64,000 nucleotides of DNA from Rhodospirillaceae bacterium (lineage in GTDB: Bacteria; Pseudomonadota; Gammaproteobacteria; Steroidobacterales; Rariloculaceae). Under the pieces are notes generated by a model. The model searched no databases, was not told the origin of the DNA, and worked only from the letters and a program-made list of their open reading frames with translations. The first letter of the stretch is position 1. Each line of letters opens with the position of its first letter. This document shows positions 26,826 to 36,398 of the stretch, in pieces. The stretch lies in NCBI GenBank assembly GCA_002718345.1, contig PBDA01000023.1, forward strand, positions 18,321 through 82,320, read 5' to 3'. The translations under genes were made by a program, and so were the position numbers.

Positions 26826-27818
26826 TTAAACATCTACCCAATCACCGGTACTAACTGATTTGGCAATTGCCTCGAGCACCGCCACGTTGCCGATTCTCTG
26901 TTCATCAGTAAAACGATAAGCACCATGCCCTTCGACTGCATCAACCCATTCCTCTATATTCGCTCTGACAGGATCTTTTGGCTCGAATGTCTGGCTATGC
27001 TGAACCCCATCCTTTCCACAGGTAATCAAATGAGTTCGACCTCCTTCTTGAGGATGCGCATCGTCACGTGCTTCAACCCACATCTCATTTCCAAATACTG
27101 TAAAACGACCATAGTAGGGAGTTGCAGAAATAGCTCCGACAAAACCGGTAGCACCACTTTCAAATCGAATCTGTACCGTCACTACATCTCCTGTAGGTAA
27201 GGGCAGAACACGGCGTGCAGATTGAGCAACGACAGACTCAACAGGACCAAACATAGAAATAAATAAATCAGTCAGATGTACGCCCATTCCAGTCATGCCA
27301 GCTGCCGGGGCCTCTTCTTGAGATCCTCGCCAGTTATCAGCCTCTACGGTTGTAAAAATACTGTGAGAAAAGTTAGCCTCAACGTGCATTTGTGTCCCTA
27401 ATTCACCAGATTTAACTATCTTTGATATTGCTTCAAATGTTGATTCGTAGCGACGCTCATGGCCAACACCCATTACTATTCCAGCTTTATTCGTTGCAGC
27501 CAACATTTTTTCTATGCTTGCTTTTGAGAGAGACAAAGGCTTCTCGCAGAAAATCTGCTTGCCATGTTCGACAGCAGCCAACACTTGGTCTTCATGTTGA
27601 GAGTGTGGAGTACACAAAATGACGGCATCCACTTCTGGATCCTGGAGCAGCGCTTGATAATCAGCCACTAGGGGTATCCCTTTCTCATCAGAAAAATCTT
27701 TGTGTCTATCAGGTCGACGGGCGGTCAACCGATTAACTTCGATCTTTTCACTTTTTTCAACTGAGTTCACCATATGGCGACCCCACCAACCAAGTCCAAC
27801 CATTGCAGCTTTGATCAC
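26826..27818 (-). CDS. Gfo/Idh/MocA-family oxidoreductase inside the TRAP-2 operon
   Basis: A 330-residue dehydrogenase with VGLGWWGRHM as Rossmann loop, CTPHSQHEDQV, and EKPLSLSKASIE containing the catalytic Lys. The MGVHLTDLFISMFG segment supplies the usual His/Asp region. It is less similar to the other two Gfo/Idh proteins of the window than those are to each other. It is placed between dctP and dctQ with 38-bp and 3-bp gaps, an unusual insertion into a TRAP operon that ties its substrate to the transported ligand. Confidence 0.9.
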   Translation of the reverse strand: MIKAAMVGLGWWGRHMVNSVEKSEKIEVNRLTARRPDRHKDFSDEKGIPLVADYQALLQDPEVDAVILCTPHSQHEDQVLAAVEHGKQIFCEKPLSLSKASIEKMLAATNKAGIVMGVGHERRYESTFEAISKIVKSGELGTQMHVEANFSHSIFTTVEADNWRGSQEEAPAAGMTGMGVHLTDLFISMFGPVESVVAQSARRVLPLPTGDVVTVQIRFESGATGFVGAISATPYYGRFTVFGNEMWVEARDDAHPQEGGRTHLITCGKDGVQHSQTFEPKDPVRANIEEWVDAVEGHGAYRFTDEQRIGNVAVLEAIAKSVSTGDWVDV

Positions 27819-27856
27819 TATTAGCCTCCCTAGCTATTTTCGAATCTAACAACCTG

Positions 27857-28936
27857 TCAATCGATAATGTAATCAACTGGCCAATCATAACCACTTTGAC
27901 TAACCGTCTCGATATATGCGCGGACAATCTCAGAACCTGGCATACCCCTTGAGTCAGCCTCCTTGGCCATTTTATTTGGAAAATCACTTAATGAAAGAGC
28001 CCACTGAGCACGAACTTGGTCAGGTAATTCCCTAACCGTCGCTCCAGAATTTCGAAGATCCTGTAATCCAGTTATCTGCCGTTGATCTAAAATTTTTGCC
28101 GCCTCATTTTCATATCTACGCCCAACATCTAGGACAATATCACGCACCTCCGAGGGTAAACGTTCAAGGGAGCGCGTATTCATAGTAATAATGATTGCTC
28201 CTCCCATCGCTCCAAATCCTATCAGTGTGTAATAGGGAGCGGGCTCATGAAGTTTGTATGCAAAATAGGCAGAAGGAAACATTAACCAACCAGAATAAAC
28301 ACCCGTCTGCATAGCCATATAAGCATCCGGCAAAATGGATTGCACAGGTATTACTCCAGCAAGCTCTAACCACGGTAAGTTTGGACCAGCTCCTGCAATC
28401 TTCACTCCTTGCAGATCTACAACAGCCTCCCATGGCACACTTGAACCAAGGTGATAATTATCCCAACCATTTATAGCAAGCAATGACTGTCCATAGTTTG
28501 TTTCCATATGCTCATTCAACCATGGATGAGTATCATAAACTCTGCGAGCTGCCTTAATCCCTTCCTCAGCCCCCTCTGGACCAAACGGCACGAAGTACTG
28601 AAAATTGTGCAAAAACATTTTGGCTGGCTCAAAACATGTACAAAATCCACCAATATCTAAAATTCCAATTTGAACAGCTTCAAGTGTCTCTGATACAGAT
28701 GCAATGGAGCTTCCATAGCCTTCAATAATCCTTAATTCATGCTCAGTTTCTGCGGAGACTCGCCTCTTTAACTCTGGCACCAAGTAATCTCGCAATACCC
28801 CAACATATACTGTTGGTCCAGCAGGATGCCCTGAACCAATACGCAAAGTGTAGAGTTCAGCTTTCGCATTAGAAGACCAAAAGAACTGTGAAACCACAGC
28901 CAAAAAAATCACAGCCCATGGCATACGTTGCAACAT
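27857..28936 (-). CDS. dctP: TRAP transporter substrate-binding protein (TRAP-2)
   Basis: A 359-residue DctP with a signal peptide ending near residue 26 (AKA|E). Mature start LRIGSGHPAG, then IEGYGSSIASVSETLEAVQ and GGFCTCFEP, and LQGVKIAGAGPNLPWLELAG all match the TRAP-1 DctP at 3185-4264 at the same positions; both proteins are 359 residues. The shared CxCFEP pair of cysteines is unusual and may form a structural disulfide or contact the ligand. First gene of the TRAP-2 operon. Confidence 0.92.
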   Translation of the reverse strand: MLQRMPWAVIFLAVVSQFFWSSNAKAELYTLRIGSGHPAGPTVYVGVLRDYLVPELKRRVSAETEHELRIIEGYGSSIASVSETLEAVQIGILDIGGFCTCFEPAKMFLHNFQYFVPFGPEGAEEGIKAARRVYDTHPWLNEHMETNYGQSLLAINGWDNYHLGSSVPWEAVVDLQGVKIAGAGPNLPWLELAGVIPVQSILPDAYMAMQTGVYSGWLMFPSAYFAYKLHEPAPYYTLIGFGAMGGAIIITMNTRSLERLPSEVRDIVLDVGRRYENEAAKILDQRQITGLQDLRNSGATVRELPDQVRAQWALSLSDFPNKMAKEADSRGMPGSEIVRAYIETVSQSGYDWPVDYIID

Positions 28937-29004
28937 AAAAACTAGCGCCTCAACCAGGGTTTCACATAAGCTCCATTTAAATTCTCTATAGATAAACTAG
29001 GAAC

Positions 29005-30519
29005 TTAAATACCAACTAGCGATCTTGCTTCGCCCTGAAGTTCCACAATATGTAAGCCCGTGTTAGATCGGTCTACGGCATAGATATACCCCCTATCATC
29101 AATGTTTACATTATTTGTCTGAATCGCTGAATCACATCGTTCTACCCCATTAACTTCAGCACACATCTCAATAGTGTTTTCTGTTGTCTCAGGAATGAAG
29201 TAAGCAACTTCTACAGGCTCAAAAGGATTCCTAATATCAACTGCGCGTATTCCTGCATTAAAATAAGAAAATACGGCTAATGTTCGGTCAAAATCAGGGT
29301 GAAATGCGTCATGTACTGAGTGAGGGCCAAAACGACCACCATCATTACAAAAATCATGAGGATCATTTGGAACCTGGTACGACGAAACAGGGAAAGGCTT
29401 ATCCTCTTCTGTAATATCCAAAAAGAAAACAATATCGCGAACTCCTCTACAATAAATGGCGCTGCCTCCAGCCTCAGAAGGTACGATCAGAAAGTCCCTG
29501 ATGGTAGTTTCCATCTCATTTTCATTGTCTGAGATTTCAAAACCCAGTAGCGGTTTTGCAGTGTGAACACCCCAATAACTAGGCATATCAAGCCGAGAGA
29601 TTTGGGGGTAAAGAAGGTTTTCAGGGGTTGGCGAAAAAGGATCCTCTGAGTTTGGGTCACCATTTAGGAACTTGTCCCTATCAAGTATCTGCAGTGTACC
29701 ACTGTTACCGCTGCCATAACCTATATACATTCGATTACCATGGACGAAAGCTTGGTGTAATCCTGAAATAAAATGATCGGGAAATGGTCCACTTGCATCT
29801 GGCTCCCAACCTACGAGCCCAAAATCTCTAATATGCTTGGGCTCATCAGGATTACTTAAATCATAAACTTGCAAAGCCCTAGTAACACGCCAACCCTCTG
29901 GAGTGCCATTGAAATACCCAATTCCTGTTTCACATTCCCACTGGAGTTTATGCGTCTCTCTGTTGCCCCTACTAGACTCGGGACGGGATGAAAACCCTGT
30001 GACATCAATGGTTGACATAAATTCTGGTTCTGCAGGATTGGTGACATCAAACATTTCATAGGAAATCAGACCATTAGTTCTAACCATATAGACCCGATTG
30101 GGATCTCCTTGGGGCAAAACACTGCCGTCACAGATTTGTACATGCTGACTACCATTGGCCTCCAAGCCTGTCGGTGGTAAATGCTTCAATAATGTTGGCG
30201 AGCTTGGATCAGTGACATCAAGAATTGATAAGCCATTAACTTCCATTAACTCAGTTTGAGGGTTATAGGACTGGCCTGCATGTTGTCCAACAAAAAGGAT
30301 CCTCCGATCGCCATAAGCATGAACCTCTGGTTGATATGCAGGACGAGCTTGAAGATCATGATGGCCGACCAACTGCATATTCCAGGCCCTGGAATCCCTC
30401 TGCTCGCCTGAACCTTCAGAAAACTGAGCAACATCATCTTGTTGAGGACTGCAACCAGAAAAAAACATAGCAACGGATAAAGCAAATAAAGGTTTAATTA
30501 ACCGAGTAAAGAGGCACAT
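29005..30519 (-). CDS. LVIVD-repeat lipoprotein
   Basis: A 504-residue secreted protein. The signal ends in FSGC (Cys23), a lipobox. The body contains LVIVD-type repeats in which short beta strands precede ILDVTDPSSPTLL, EMFDVTNPAEPEF, QVYDLSNPDEPKH and RAVDIRNPFEPVEV; these build a beta-propeller of unknown function common in marine bacteria. Many His and Asp residues lie in blade loops (NDPHDFCNDGGRFGPHSVHD). It stands alone between the TRAP-2 operon and the divergent SDR gene. Confidence 0.8.
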   Translation of the reverse strand: MCLFTRLIKPLFALSVAMFFSGCSPQQDDVAQFSEGSGEQRDSRAWNMQLVGHHDLQARPAYQPEVHAYGDRRILFVGQHAGQSYNPQTELMEVNGLSILDVTDPSSPTLLKHLPPTGLEANGSQHVQICDGSVLPQGDPNRVYMVRTNGLISYEMFDVTNPAEPEFMSTIDVTGFSSRPESSRGNRETHKLQWECETGIGYFNGTPEGWRVTRALQVYDLSNPDEPKHIRDFGLVGWEPDASGPFPDHFISGLHQAFVHGNRMYIGYGSGNSGTLQILDRDKFLNGDPNSEDPFSPTPENLLYPQISRLDMPSYWGVHTAKPLLGFEISDNENEMETTIRDFLIVPSEAGGSAIYCRGVRDIVFFLDITEEDKPFPVSSYQVPNDPHDFCNDGGRFGPHSVHDAFHPDFDRTLAVFSYFNAGIRAVDIRNPFEPVEVAYFIPETTENTIEMCAEVNGVERCDSAIQTNNVNIDDRGYIYAVDRSNTGLHIVELQGEARSLVGI

Positions 30520-30747
30520 TTCTATTCCTTCTTTTTTGTTAGTAGCGTTTATAGTTACTCATCATCGTGCCTTACGCCCGCTTAGTCCAGAGCCTTTATC
30601 ATCCTTAATCCCTAAAATACCAATAATATACAGACGACAATTGTGGCAAGAGTTACAATTAACGGAGGGAGCAATCAGTTACATAGCGTATGCTGCTAAT
30701 CCTAAACAAACCAAAAATTCGAATACTAAATTAGGGCCTAATCATCA

Positions 30748-31518
30748 ATGATGCAAAATCTTTTTTCTCTGACTGGAAAAAATGCTTTAGTTACTGGCGC
30801 ATCGAGCGGAATTGGCAGACATTTCGCAGGAGTTTTAGCTAGCGCAGGAGCTCAAGTTATCGCTGGTGCGAGACGTACTGACAAACTTGAAGAGCTTGTT
30901 AAAGAAATTGAAACTACTGGTGGCAGTGCGGTGGCTGTTGAACTTGATGTAACAGATCAGGCAAGTATTGATTCCATGTTTGAAAGAACCAGTGAAGCCA
31001 CTGGGCTAATTGATATTGTTGTCAATTGCGCTGGTATTGTCGAAATAGGGGAATTCACAGAACTCGATGATTCCGCATGGGATAAAGTATTTTCAGTCAA
31101 TCTGGATGGCCTACGTAAAGTTTCTCAGGAAGTGACTCGTCAACTGATTGTCGCTAAACGTCCTGGTGTCATCATAAATGTTGCTTCGGTAGCTGGCATG
31201 AATGCAGCGCCAGGATGGACTGTCTATGCCACTTCTAAAGCTGCCGTAATTCATCTAACGAAAAATATGGCTATCGAACTGTGGCGTCACAATATTAGAG
31301 TGAACGCTCTATGCCCAGGTTATTTTCCCACTGAAATGAATGAAGAGTTTTTTGCGAGTGAACAAGGCCAAAATTATCTTAAACGACTTCCTCCGCGCCG
31401 TACTGGAAATTTAGACGAATTAACAGGGCCCTTACTACTACTTGCTAGTGATGCATCAAGCTATATCACAGGAATTGCATTACCAGTAGATGGCGGACAT
31501 TCAATACGTTTGGTTTAA
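30748..31518 (+). CDS. Short-chain dehydrogenase/reductase
   Basis: A 256-residue classical SDR. TGASSGIGRHFA is the cofactor motif, NCAGIVEIGE the NAG motif, and the catalytic triad is Ser in NVASVAGM with YATSKAA. GARRTDK after strand 2 suggests NADP. The C-terminal ITGIALPVDGGHS is typical. It is convergent with the kinase/acyl-CoA dehydrogenase pair (38-bp gap) and could supply the 3-hydroxyacyl dehydrogenase step of that route, but this is only positional inference. No good ribosome binding site is visible before ATG 30748. Confidence 0.88.
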   Translation: MMQNLFSLTGKNALVTGASSGIGRHFAGVLASAGAQVIAGARRTDKLEELVKEIETTGGSAVAVELDVTDQASIDSMFERTSEATGLIDIVVNCAGIVEIGEFTELDDSAWDKVFSVNLDGLRKVSQEVTRQLIVAKRPGVIINVASVAGMNAAPGWTVYATSKAAVIHLTKNMAIELWRHNIRVNALCPGYFPTEMNEEFFASEQGQNYLKRLPPRRTGNLDELTGPLLLLASDASSYITGIALPVDGGHSIRLV

Positions 31519-31556
31519 GCAAATCTGTTATTACGAATATATAGCTGCTGTAAAAT

Positions 31557-32591
31557 TTAGTTTTGTGCGGCTTTTAACCCTAGTCTTGCCAACGGTTCCA
31601 CCATGGAGCCTAATTCAGAACCATATGCACTAGACGCATTTCCATCAATCGCTCTTTTCAAGACACCTTGGCAAATTGCAGCAAGTCGAAAAAATGAACA
31701 AGCGAGATAAAATGACCATGGACCTACCTCGTCAAATCCCGTTCGAGCACAGTATTGCTTTAAAAAATCTTCCTCGCTGGGGATACCTAACTCAGCAATA
31801 TTTAGCTTGCCCAGCCCAGGTATTACAAGATCTCTTTCCATCCTACGTTGCATACATAAATAGGCCAAATCGGCAATTGGATGACCAAGAGTTGATAGCT
31901 CCCAATCAAGGACACCTATTGCCTCTAGGCTCTGTGTATCGAAAATTATATTGTCTAAGCGAAAATCACCATGAATTAAAGAAATTTTCCCGTCATCTAC
32001 AGGAACATTCTTAGATAACCAATTTATTAGTTCCTCCATAGACTCTAAAACCTGAGTTTCTGAAGAACGATACTGTTTAGTCCATCGATTAATCTGCCTC
32101 TCATAGTAATTACCAGCACTACCAAAGTCTTCTAAGCCAGATAGCTCGATGTCGATGGAATGAATAGCTGCTAAGACCCTATTTCCCTCGTCATAAATAC
32201 GATTTCTTTGTGTAACACTAAGCTCAGGCAAAGCAGGATCTACAAATACTGAACCTTCGACATATTCCATAACGTAAAACCAGCTACCAATAATATTGTT
32301 GTCAGTACAAAGGTGGTATACCTGAGGCACTGGTACTTCGGTATCTGCAAGAGCTGACATGACTCGGTATTCACGATCTACAGCATGCGCTGACCTAAGA
32401 AGTGCACCTTCTGGTTTACGCCTCAATACTAGTGATTGTTCTGGAGTATCTATACGAAAAGTTGGATTAGACTGTCCTCGTGGAAATTTATAAAGACTAA
32501 TTGGCCCATGAAAGTTTTCAAGAAATTCCTCTAGATAATCTAATAAGAGAGAAATATCAATACCCTGCTCATCTTTCACTTTACTTAACAC
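31557..32591 (-). CDS. APH-family phosphotransferase (ACAD10/11-type kinase)
   Basis: A 344-residue kinase-like protein of the aminoglycoside phosphotransferase/choline kinase fold. The catalytic loop is LIHGDFRLDNIIFD (about 205-218), and VLDWELSTLGHPIADLAY carries the metal-binding Asp. Strand LVLRRKPEG provides the ATP Lys. This is the family of the kinase domain of ACAD10/ACAD11 and of LvaA, which phosphorylate 4-hydroxyacyl-CoA. The start is GTG at 32591, overlapping the acyl-CoA dehydrogenase stop by 11 bp, or GTG at 32579. Co-translation with its dehydrogenase partner supports the assignment. Confidence 0.87.
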   Translation of the reverse strand: MLSKVKDEQGIDISLLLDYLEEFLENFHGPISLYKFPRGQSNPTFRIDTPEQSLVLRRKPEGALLRSAHAVDREYRVMSALADTEVPVPQVYHLCTDNNIIGSWFYVMEYVEGSVFVDPALPELSVTQRNRIYDEGNRVLAAIHSIDIELSGLEDFGSAGNYYERQINRWTKQYRSSETQVLESMEELINWLSKNVPVDDGKISLIHGDFRLDNIIFDTQSLEAIGVLDWELSTLGHPIADLAYLCMQRRMERDLVIPGLGKLNIAELGIPSEEDFLKQYCARTGFDEVGPWSFYLACSFFRLAAICQGVLKRAIDGNASSAYGSELGSMVEPLARLGLKAAQN

Positions 32592-33786
32592 CCCACTGCC
32601 AAAATTGGCTATTCTCTTTAGCTAGGTTACGAGCAAGAACCATCTTATGGACCTCACTCGCTCCATCAACAAGTCGAGCACATCGTGCATATCGATAAAT
32701 CCTTTCAAGAACGGTGTCTTTTGAGTATCCACGAGCCCCATTGAGTTGAATAGCAATATCTACAACCTTATGCAGTGTGTCCGCTACTACAACTTTGGCC
32801 ATTGAAACTTCTTTACGAGAATAATCACCCTGATCCAATTTCCAGGCAGCATGCATGGTAAGCAAACGGCCTACATGTATTTCTAGGGCAGCTTCTCCTA
32901 ACATCCACTGCACACCTTCATGTTCACTCAATTTCTTGTCGAACGCTTGGCGTTCACTAATGTAATCCTGCGCTATTTCTAAGGATCTTTTTGAAAGACC
33001 CAACCATCGCATACAATGAGTGAGGCGAGCTGTACCCAAACGAATCTGGGTCACTTTAAGCCCATCCCCTACTTCCATGAGTCTATTCTCATCATCTATC
33101 GTAAGCCCATCAAAACTTAACTCACAATGCCCACCATGTTCTTCAGGTCCCATAGTTGGAACTCGTCTTTCCAACTGCCAACCAGGTTGGTCTCGATGAA
33201 ATAAAAACGCTGTCAATCCCTTTCTAGGATCATCAGAAGTTCTAGCCACTAAAATAAAATGTTCTGCAATACCAGCTCCGCTTATAAACCACTTGCGCCC
33301 ATAAATTTTCCATTGATTACCACTTTTTTCAGCACGAGTCTGCATCATTCCACCTGGGTCAGAACCACTTCCAGGTGCAGGCTCTGTCATTGCAAATGCA
33401 GACCAACACTTGCCATCTACCATCGGCTGAAGCCATGTATCTTTTTGAGACAAAGTCCCTATTTTCTCAAGCAACATCATGTTGCCATCGTCTGGCGCAT
33501 GAGAATTAAAGACCGTAGGCGCATAAAGTGAACGGCCCATTTCTTCATAGCAAGCAGCCATCCCAATTACGGGCAACCCCCCGCCACCTCTTTCCTTGGA
33601 TACCTGTAATGCCCAAAGACCTTTAGCTTTGGCAAGCTTACGTAACTCATCTAGTATGGGAAGAAGCATGCTTTCATGTTCATCAAAGTTTTTAGGGTCA
33701 TTCTCGAGGGGTAAGACATGCTCATCTACAAACTGTCGGATTTGTTTCCGGTAATTTTCAATGTTTTTTGGTAGATTAAAGTCCAT
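32581..33786 (-). CDS. Acyl-CoA dehydrogenase (ACAD10/11-like)
   Basis: A 401-residue FAD acyl-CoA dehydrogenase. FAMTEPAPGSGSDPGGM contacts FAD and substrate, WFISGAGIAEHFILVART follows, QLNGARGYSKDTVLERIYR and RLVDGASEVHKMVLARNL close the protein. The last block is typical of the ACAD10/11 subgroup rather than beta-oxidation enzymes. With the downstream kinase this is the bipartite form of the human ACAD11 fusion and like the LvaA/LvaC pair of levulinate degradation: the 4-hydroxyacyl-CoA is phosphorylated, then phosphate is eliminated and the chain rearranged to 3-hydroxyacyl-CoA. Which 4-hydroxy acid is used is unknown. Confidence 0.9.
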   Translation of the reverse strand: MDFNLPKNIENYRKQIRQFVDEHVLPLENDPKNFDEHESMLLPILDELRKLAKAKGLWALQVSKERGGGGLPVIGMAACYEEMGRSLYAPTVFNSHAPDDGNMMLLEKIGTLSQKDTWLQPMVDGKCWSAFAMTEPAPGSGSDPGGMMQTRAEKSGNQWKIYGRKWFISGAGIAEHFILVARTSDDPRKGLTAFLFHRDQPGWQLERRVPTMGPEEHGGHCELSFDGLTIDDENRLMEVGDGLKVTQIRLGTARLTHCMRWLGLSKRSLEIAQDYISERQAFDKKLSEHEGVQWMLGEAALEIHVGRLLTMHAAWKLDQGDYSRKEVSMAKVVVADTLHKVVDIAIQLNGARGYSKDTVLERIYRYARCARLVDGASEVHKMVLARNLAKENSQFWQWGVK

Positions 33787-34022
33787 AACGTTCTAGTCCC
33801 CTCATAAATTTATGAAACTCACTTATCATTCTCCCTTAGACGCTTTGCATAACCCTAAAGCTCTAATGGCCAATCATCAAAAAAGAATTCTCATATTCCT
33901 GCTTATCAAACTAACATCATGACCGTGATAGACTGAGTCTAGTTAAATTTTTAATACTTTTTGGTAATAGTTCTTAATGGGAAGCGTACCACCGGTAGTT
34001 ACATACGATCCAAAAGTTTGCC

Positions 34023-35648
34023 ATGAAAAATAACTTAAATTCATATCTCATTATCTTAGCAATATCCACTCTTACCCTGCATACACAAGCATATGCACAG
34101 CTATGTTTTTCAAAAGACCTAGCGCTAATAAATGCTCATATATATACGATGGACCAGCAAAACTCCCTTGCTCAATCTGTACTTATTAGTGATGGGAAAG
34201 TTGTAGCTATAAACCCAGAACTAGAATCATTCAACGAATGTACTGAGATCATTGACTTACAACAGAGAATTGTAATTCCAGGCCTAATTGACAATCATGT
34301 TCACTATATTCGAATTGCAAATCGCCCAGGCTATGACAACCGAGATTTAGAAAGAACAATAACAATTCAGGAGGCGCTAAATTCAATCCAAAAGAAAACA
34401 GAGGTTGTGCCTGATGGACAATTAATTACCACCATTGGAGGTATTCGTCGAAGCCAATGGCATGAGAAGAGATTCCCTACAAGACTGGAATTAGATTATG
34501 TGTCGCCCAGAAACCCTGTCTATCTTTCAGAACGAGGATCTGGCCCAGGACGCACTAACACAGCTGGTCGAAATCTTTTACGTGAGCTTGGGGTGCCCGT
34601 TACAAATGATGGCTCTATTGCAGAGGGGATTGACACAGACATTGCCTATGAGGTGCTCGCTTCAAATATCACTAATGAGGATCGCAAACGGCAATTGATC
34701 AATGTTGCTGATTACGTTCTATCACTAGGACTTACAACAGTAATGGATATGTCAGGTACAGTACCGGGAGTCGGTTATATTGACCAAACAACTGGCTATG
34801 ATTTTTTTCTTGATTTAGTTCGAAATAATCAACATAAAGTTCGAACAAGGATTTTTTTCCCTGGCTTTGATAGCAATATTGGATTAAGACAGCTCAGGGG
34901 TTTTCTTAACAATAAATGGCAAAATCATGGGCCAGATATGGCAAAAGTTGTTGGAATTGGTGAATGGTCCGTTAGACGTAACCTTTTTAGCCAGCAACCC
35001 CTGGGACAAACAGCCCGATTAGCTCAAAGACTCATCGCTGAACATGGATGGAGCTATCATCAACATTTACACACACCGGAGGAAATTAGCGCTCACTTCG
35101 ATGTCTGGGAAGAGCTGAATCAGGAGTTTGATTTATCAGCCTTACGGTGGACCCCTGGCCATTTGAGCTACATAACCCCTGAACTGATACAACGTGCGAA
35201 AGCAATGGGCCTAGGGCTGGGTGTACATGGACAACGATTTCATAGCGGCGCTCCTGGAGGACCACCTTGGAGGCTGGTGTTAGATAGCGCATTAGTTGCG
35301 GTTGGAGCTGGTTCGGATGGAGCAAGAATAAACTCCTTATCGCCATGGAATATGATCTATTACATGGTCACTGGACAGGATATCTCTGGCAACTTGATTA
35401 ATGATGGACAGCAAATAAGTCGATATGAAGCGGTTTGGCTGTACTCCTCGTACCAACAAGGATGGTTCACAAAAGAAGATGATTTACTGGGTGGAATTGG
35501 GGAAGGCCGCTTTGCAGATATGGCAGTTTTGAGTGCAGATGTTTTCGATCCAATAGCAGTTCCTGAAGAAGAAATAAGAAAAATTAGATCTGTGCTTACT
35601 ATTGTAAATGGTGAAATAGTTTGGGATACGGGAGAAATAGAGCGCTAG
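34023..35648 (+). CDS. Secreted amidohydrolase-3 family (YtcJ-like) protein
   Basis: A 541-residue protein with a cleaved signal (about 1-26, AYA|Q). The amidohydrolase-3 layout is clear: LALINAHIYTMD start, GLIDNHVHYIR (metal HxH) around residue 93-97, a GLTTVMDMSG strand, YHQHLHTPEEI with further His, GVHGQRF, and VGAGSDGARINSLSPWNM for the late Asp. ADMAVLSADVFDPIAVP is the closing composite domain. Members hydrolyse N-substituted amides or formyl groups. It stands alone with 236 bp upstream, convergent with the PepSY-TM gene (8-bp gap). Confidence 0.85.
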   Translation: MKNNLNSYLIILAISTLTLHTQAYAQLCFSKDLALINAHIYTMDQQNSLAQSVLISDGKVVAINPELESFNECTEIIDLQQRIVIPGLIDNHVHYIRIANRPGYDNRDLERTITIQEALNSIQKKTEVVPDGQLITTIGGIRRSQWHEKRFPTRLELDYVSPRNPVYLSERGSGPGRTNTAGRNLLRELGVPVTNDGSIAEGIDTDIAYEVLASNITNEDRKRQLINVADYVLSLGLTTVMDMSGTVPGVGYIDQTTGYDFFLDLVRNNQHKVRTRIFFPGFDSNIGLRQLRGFLNNKWQNHGPDMAKVVGIGEWSVRRNLFSQQPLGQTARLAQRLIAEHGWSYHQHLHTPEEISAHFDVWEELNQEFDLSALRWTPGHLSYITPELIQRAKAMGLGLGVHGQRFHSGAPGGPPWRLVLDSALVAVGAGSDGARINSLSPWNMIYYMVTGQDISGNLINDGQQISRYEAVWLYSSYQQGWFTKEDDLLGGIGEGRFADMAVLSADVFDPIAVPEEEIRKIRSVLTIVNGEIVWDTGEIER

Positions 35649-35656
35649 CTTTCCTA

Positions 35657-36379
35657 CTAGGTATCCCAACTTTTACACCATTTAATCTGCACTCGTTTCC
35701 ACCATATTCTCACACCAGTTATAAAAAGAACTGTTGGCAGTAATCCAAAAATCACCCACAGGGTTCTTATTCCAAGCCCTCCAAAGCGACCGAAGTGTAA
35801 GTCAACAAGCACTAACAACAAGCCTTCTCCAGGCCTCTTAAAATCAGAAAGGTCTTTATCAAAAACATCAAAAAACCATTCAAATGGGCCAGGAAAAATA
35901 AAGTAGATACCTGTTACTGACCAACCTAATAAAAATAAGAGACTCCAAAATCCAATCACACTATGAAGATGCCAGCTAAAAAGTCTATGTTGGGAGTGAC
36001 AAACAAATAAACTTTGTTTCCATTGTCGAACCCCAGGCCACCAAACAAATGCGCCAGTCAAAACCATAATTAAAAATAATATAGCTCCTATACCATTCAG
36101 GTCTCGTCCTATATTCCCCGCAAGTAGATTATCGTGAAGGTCCACAAACCACTCTAAAACAATTAGAGTAAGAGGGTATTCAACATTCTGTAACCCTTCT
36201 TTGGGCAAAAACCATCGCGTTAGTTCACGACGAAAAACAACAGCGCTGCCTGAAACGCTAATTACCATTACGTAAAGACCAAGTACCAAACCAAGCCACA
36301 AATGAATTTGATAAATCATCCGACGCAAGGGAACAGTTTGTGGCTGTCTAATCCACCGACTCCAACGAGAAATAGACAT
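35657..36379 (-). CDS. PepSY-associated transmembrane protein
   Basis: A 240-residue membrane protein with four hydrophobic helices (about 22-48, 82-102, 132-160 and 208-228). IHLWLGLVLGLYVMVISVSGSAVVF followed by RREL is the N-terminal signature of PepSY-TM proteins. A His in the next helix (WHLHSVIGFWSLLFLLGW) and HFGRFGG near the C terminus are further typical pieces. The periplasmic PepSY domains of the long family members are absent, so this is the short form. Longer relatives take part in siderophore reduction or iron uptake; here function is unknown. It lies 19 bp downstream of the amidase gene on the same strand. Confidence 0.78.
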   Translation of the reverse strand: MSISRWSRWIRQPQTVPLRRMIYQIHLWLGLVLGLYVMVISVSGSAVVFRRELTRWFLPKEGLQNVEYPLTLIVLEWFVDLHDNLLAGNIGRDLNGIGAILFLIMVLTGAFVWWPGVRQWKQSLFVCHSQHRLFSWHLHSVIGFWSLLFLLGWSVTGIYFIFPGPFEWFFDVFDKDLSDFKRPGEGLLLVLVDLHFGRFGGLGIRTLWVIFGLLPTVLFITGVRIWWKRVQIKWCKSWDT

Positions 36380-36398
36380 ACTCGAAATTTACTGCCTA

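Noticed and set aside
30536..30751. 71-codon plus-strand frame before the SDR gene
   Set aside because: No ribosome binding site, no recognisable protein features and it overlaps the SDR start; treated as part of the divergent promoter region.
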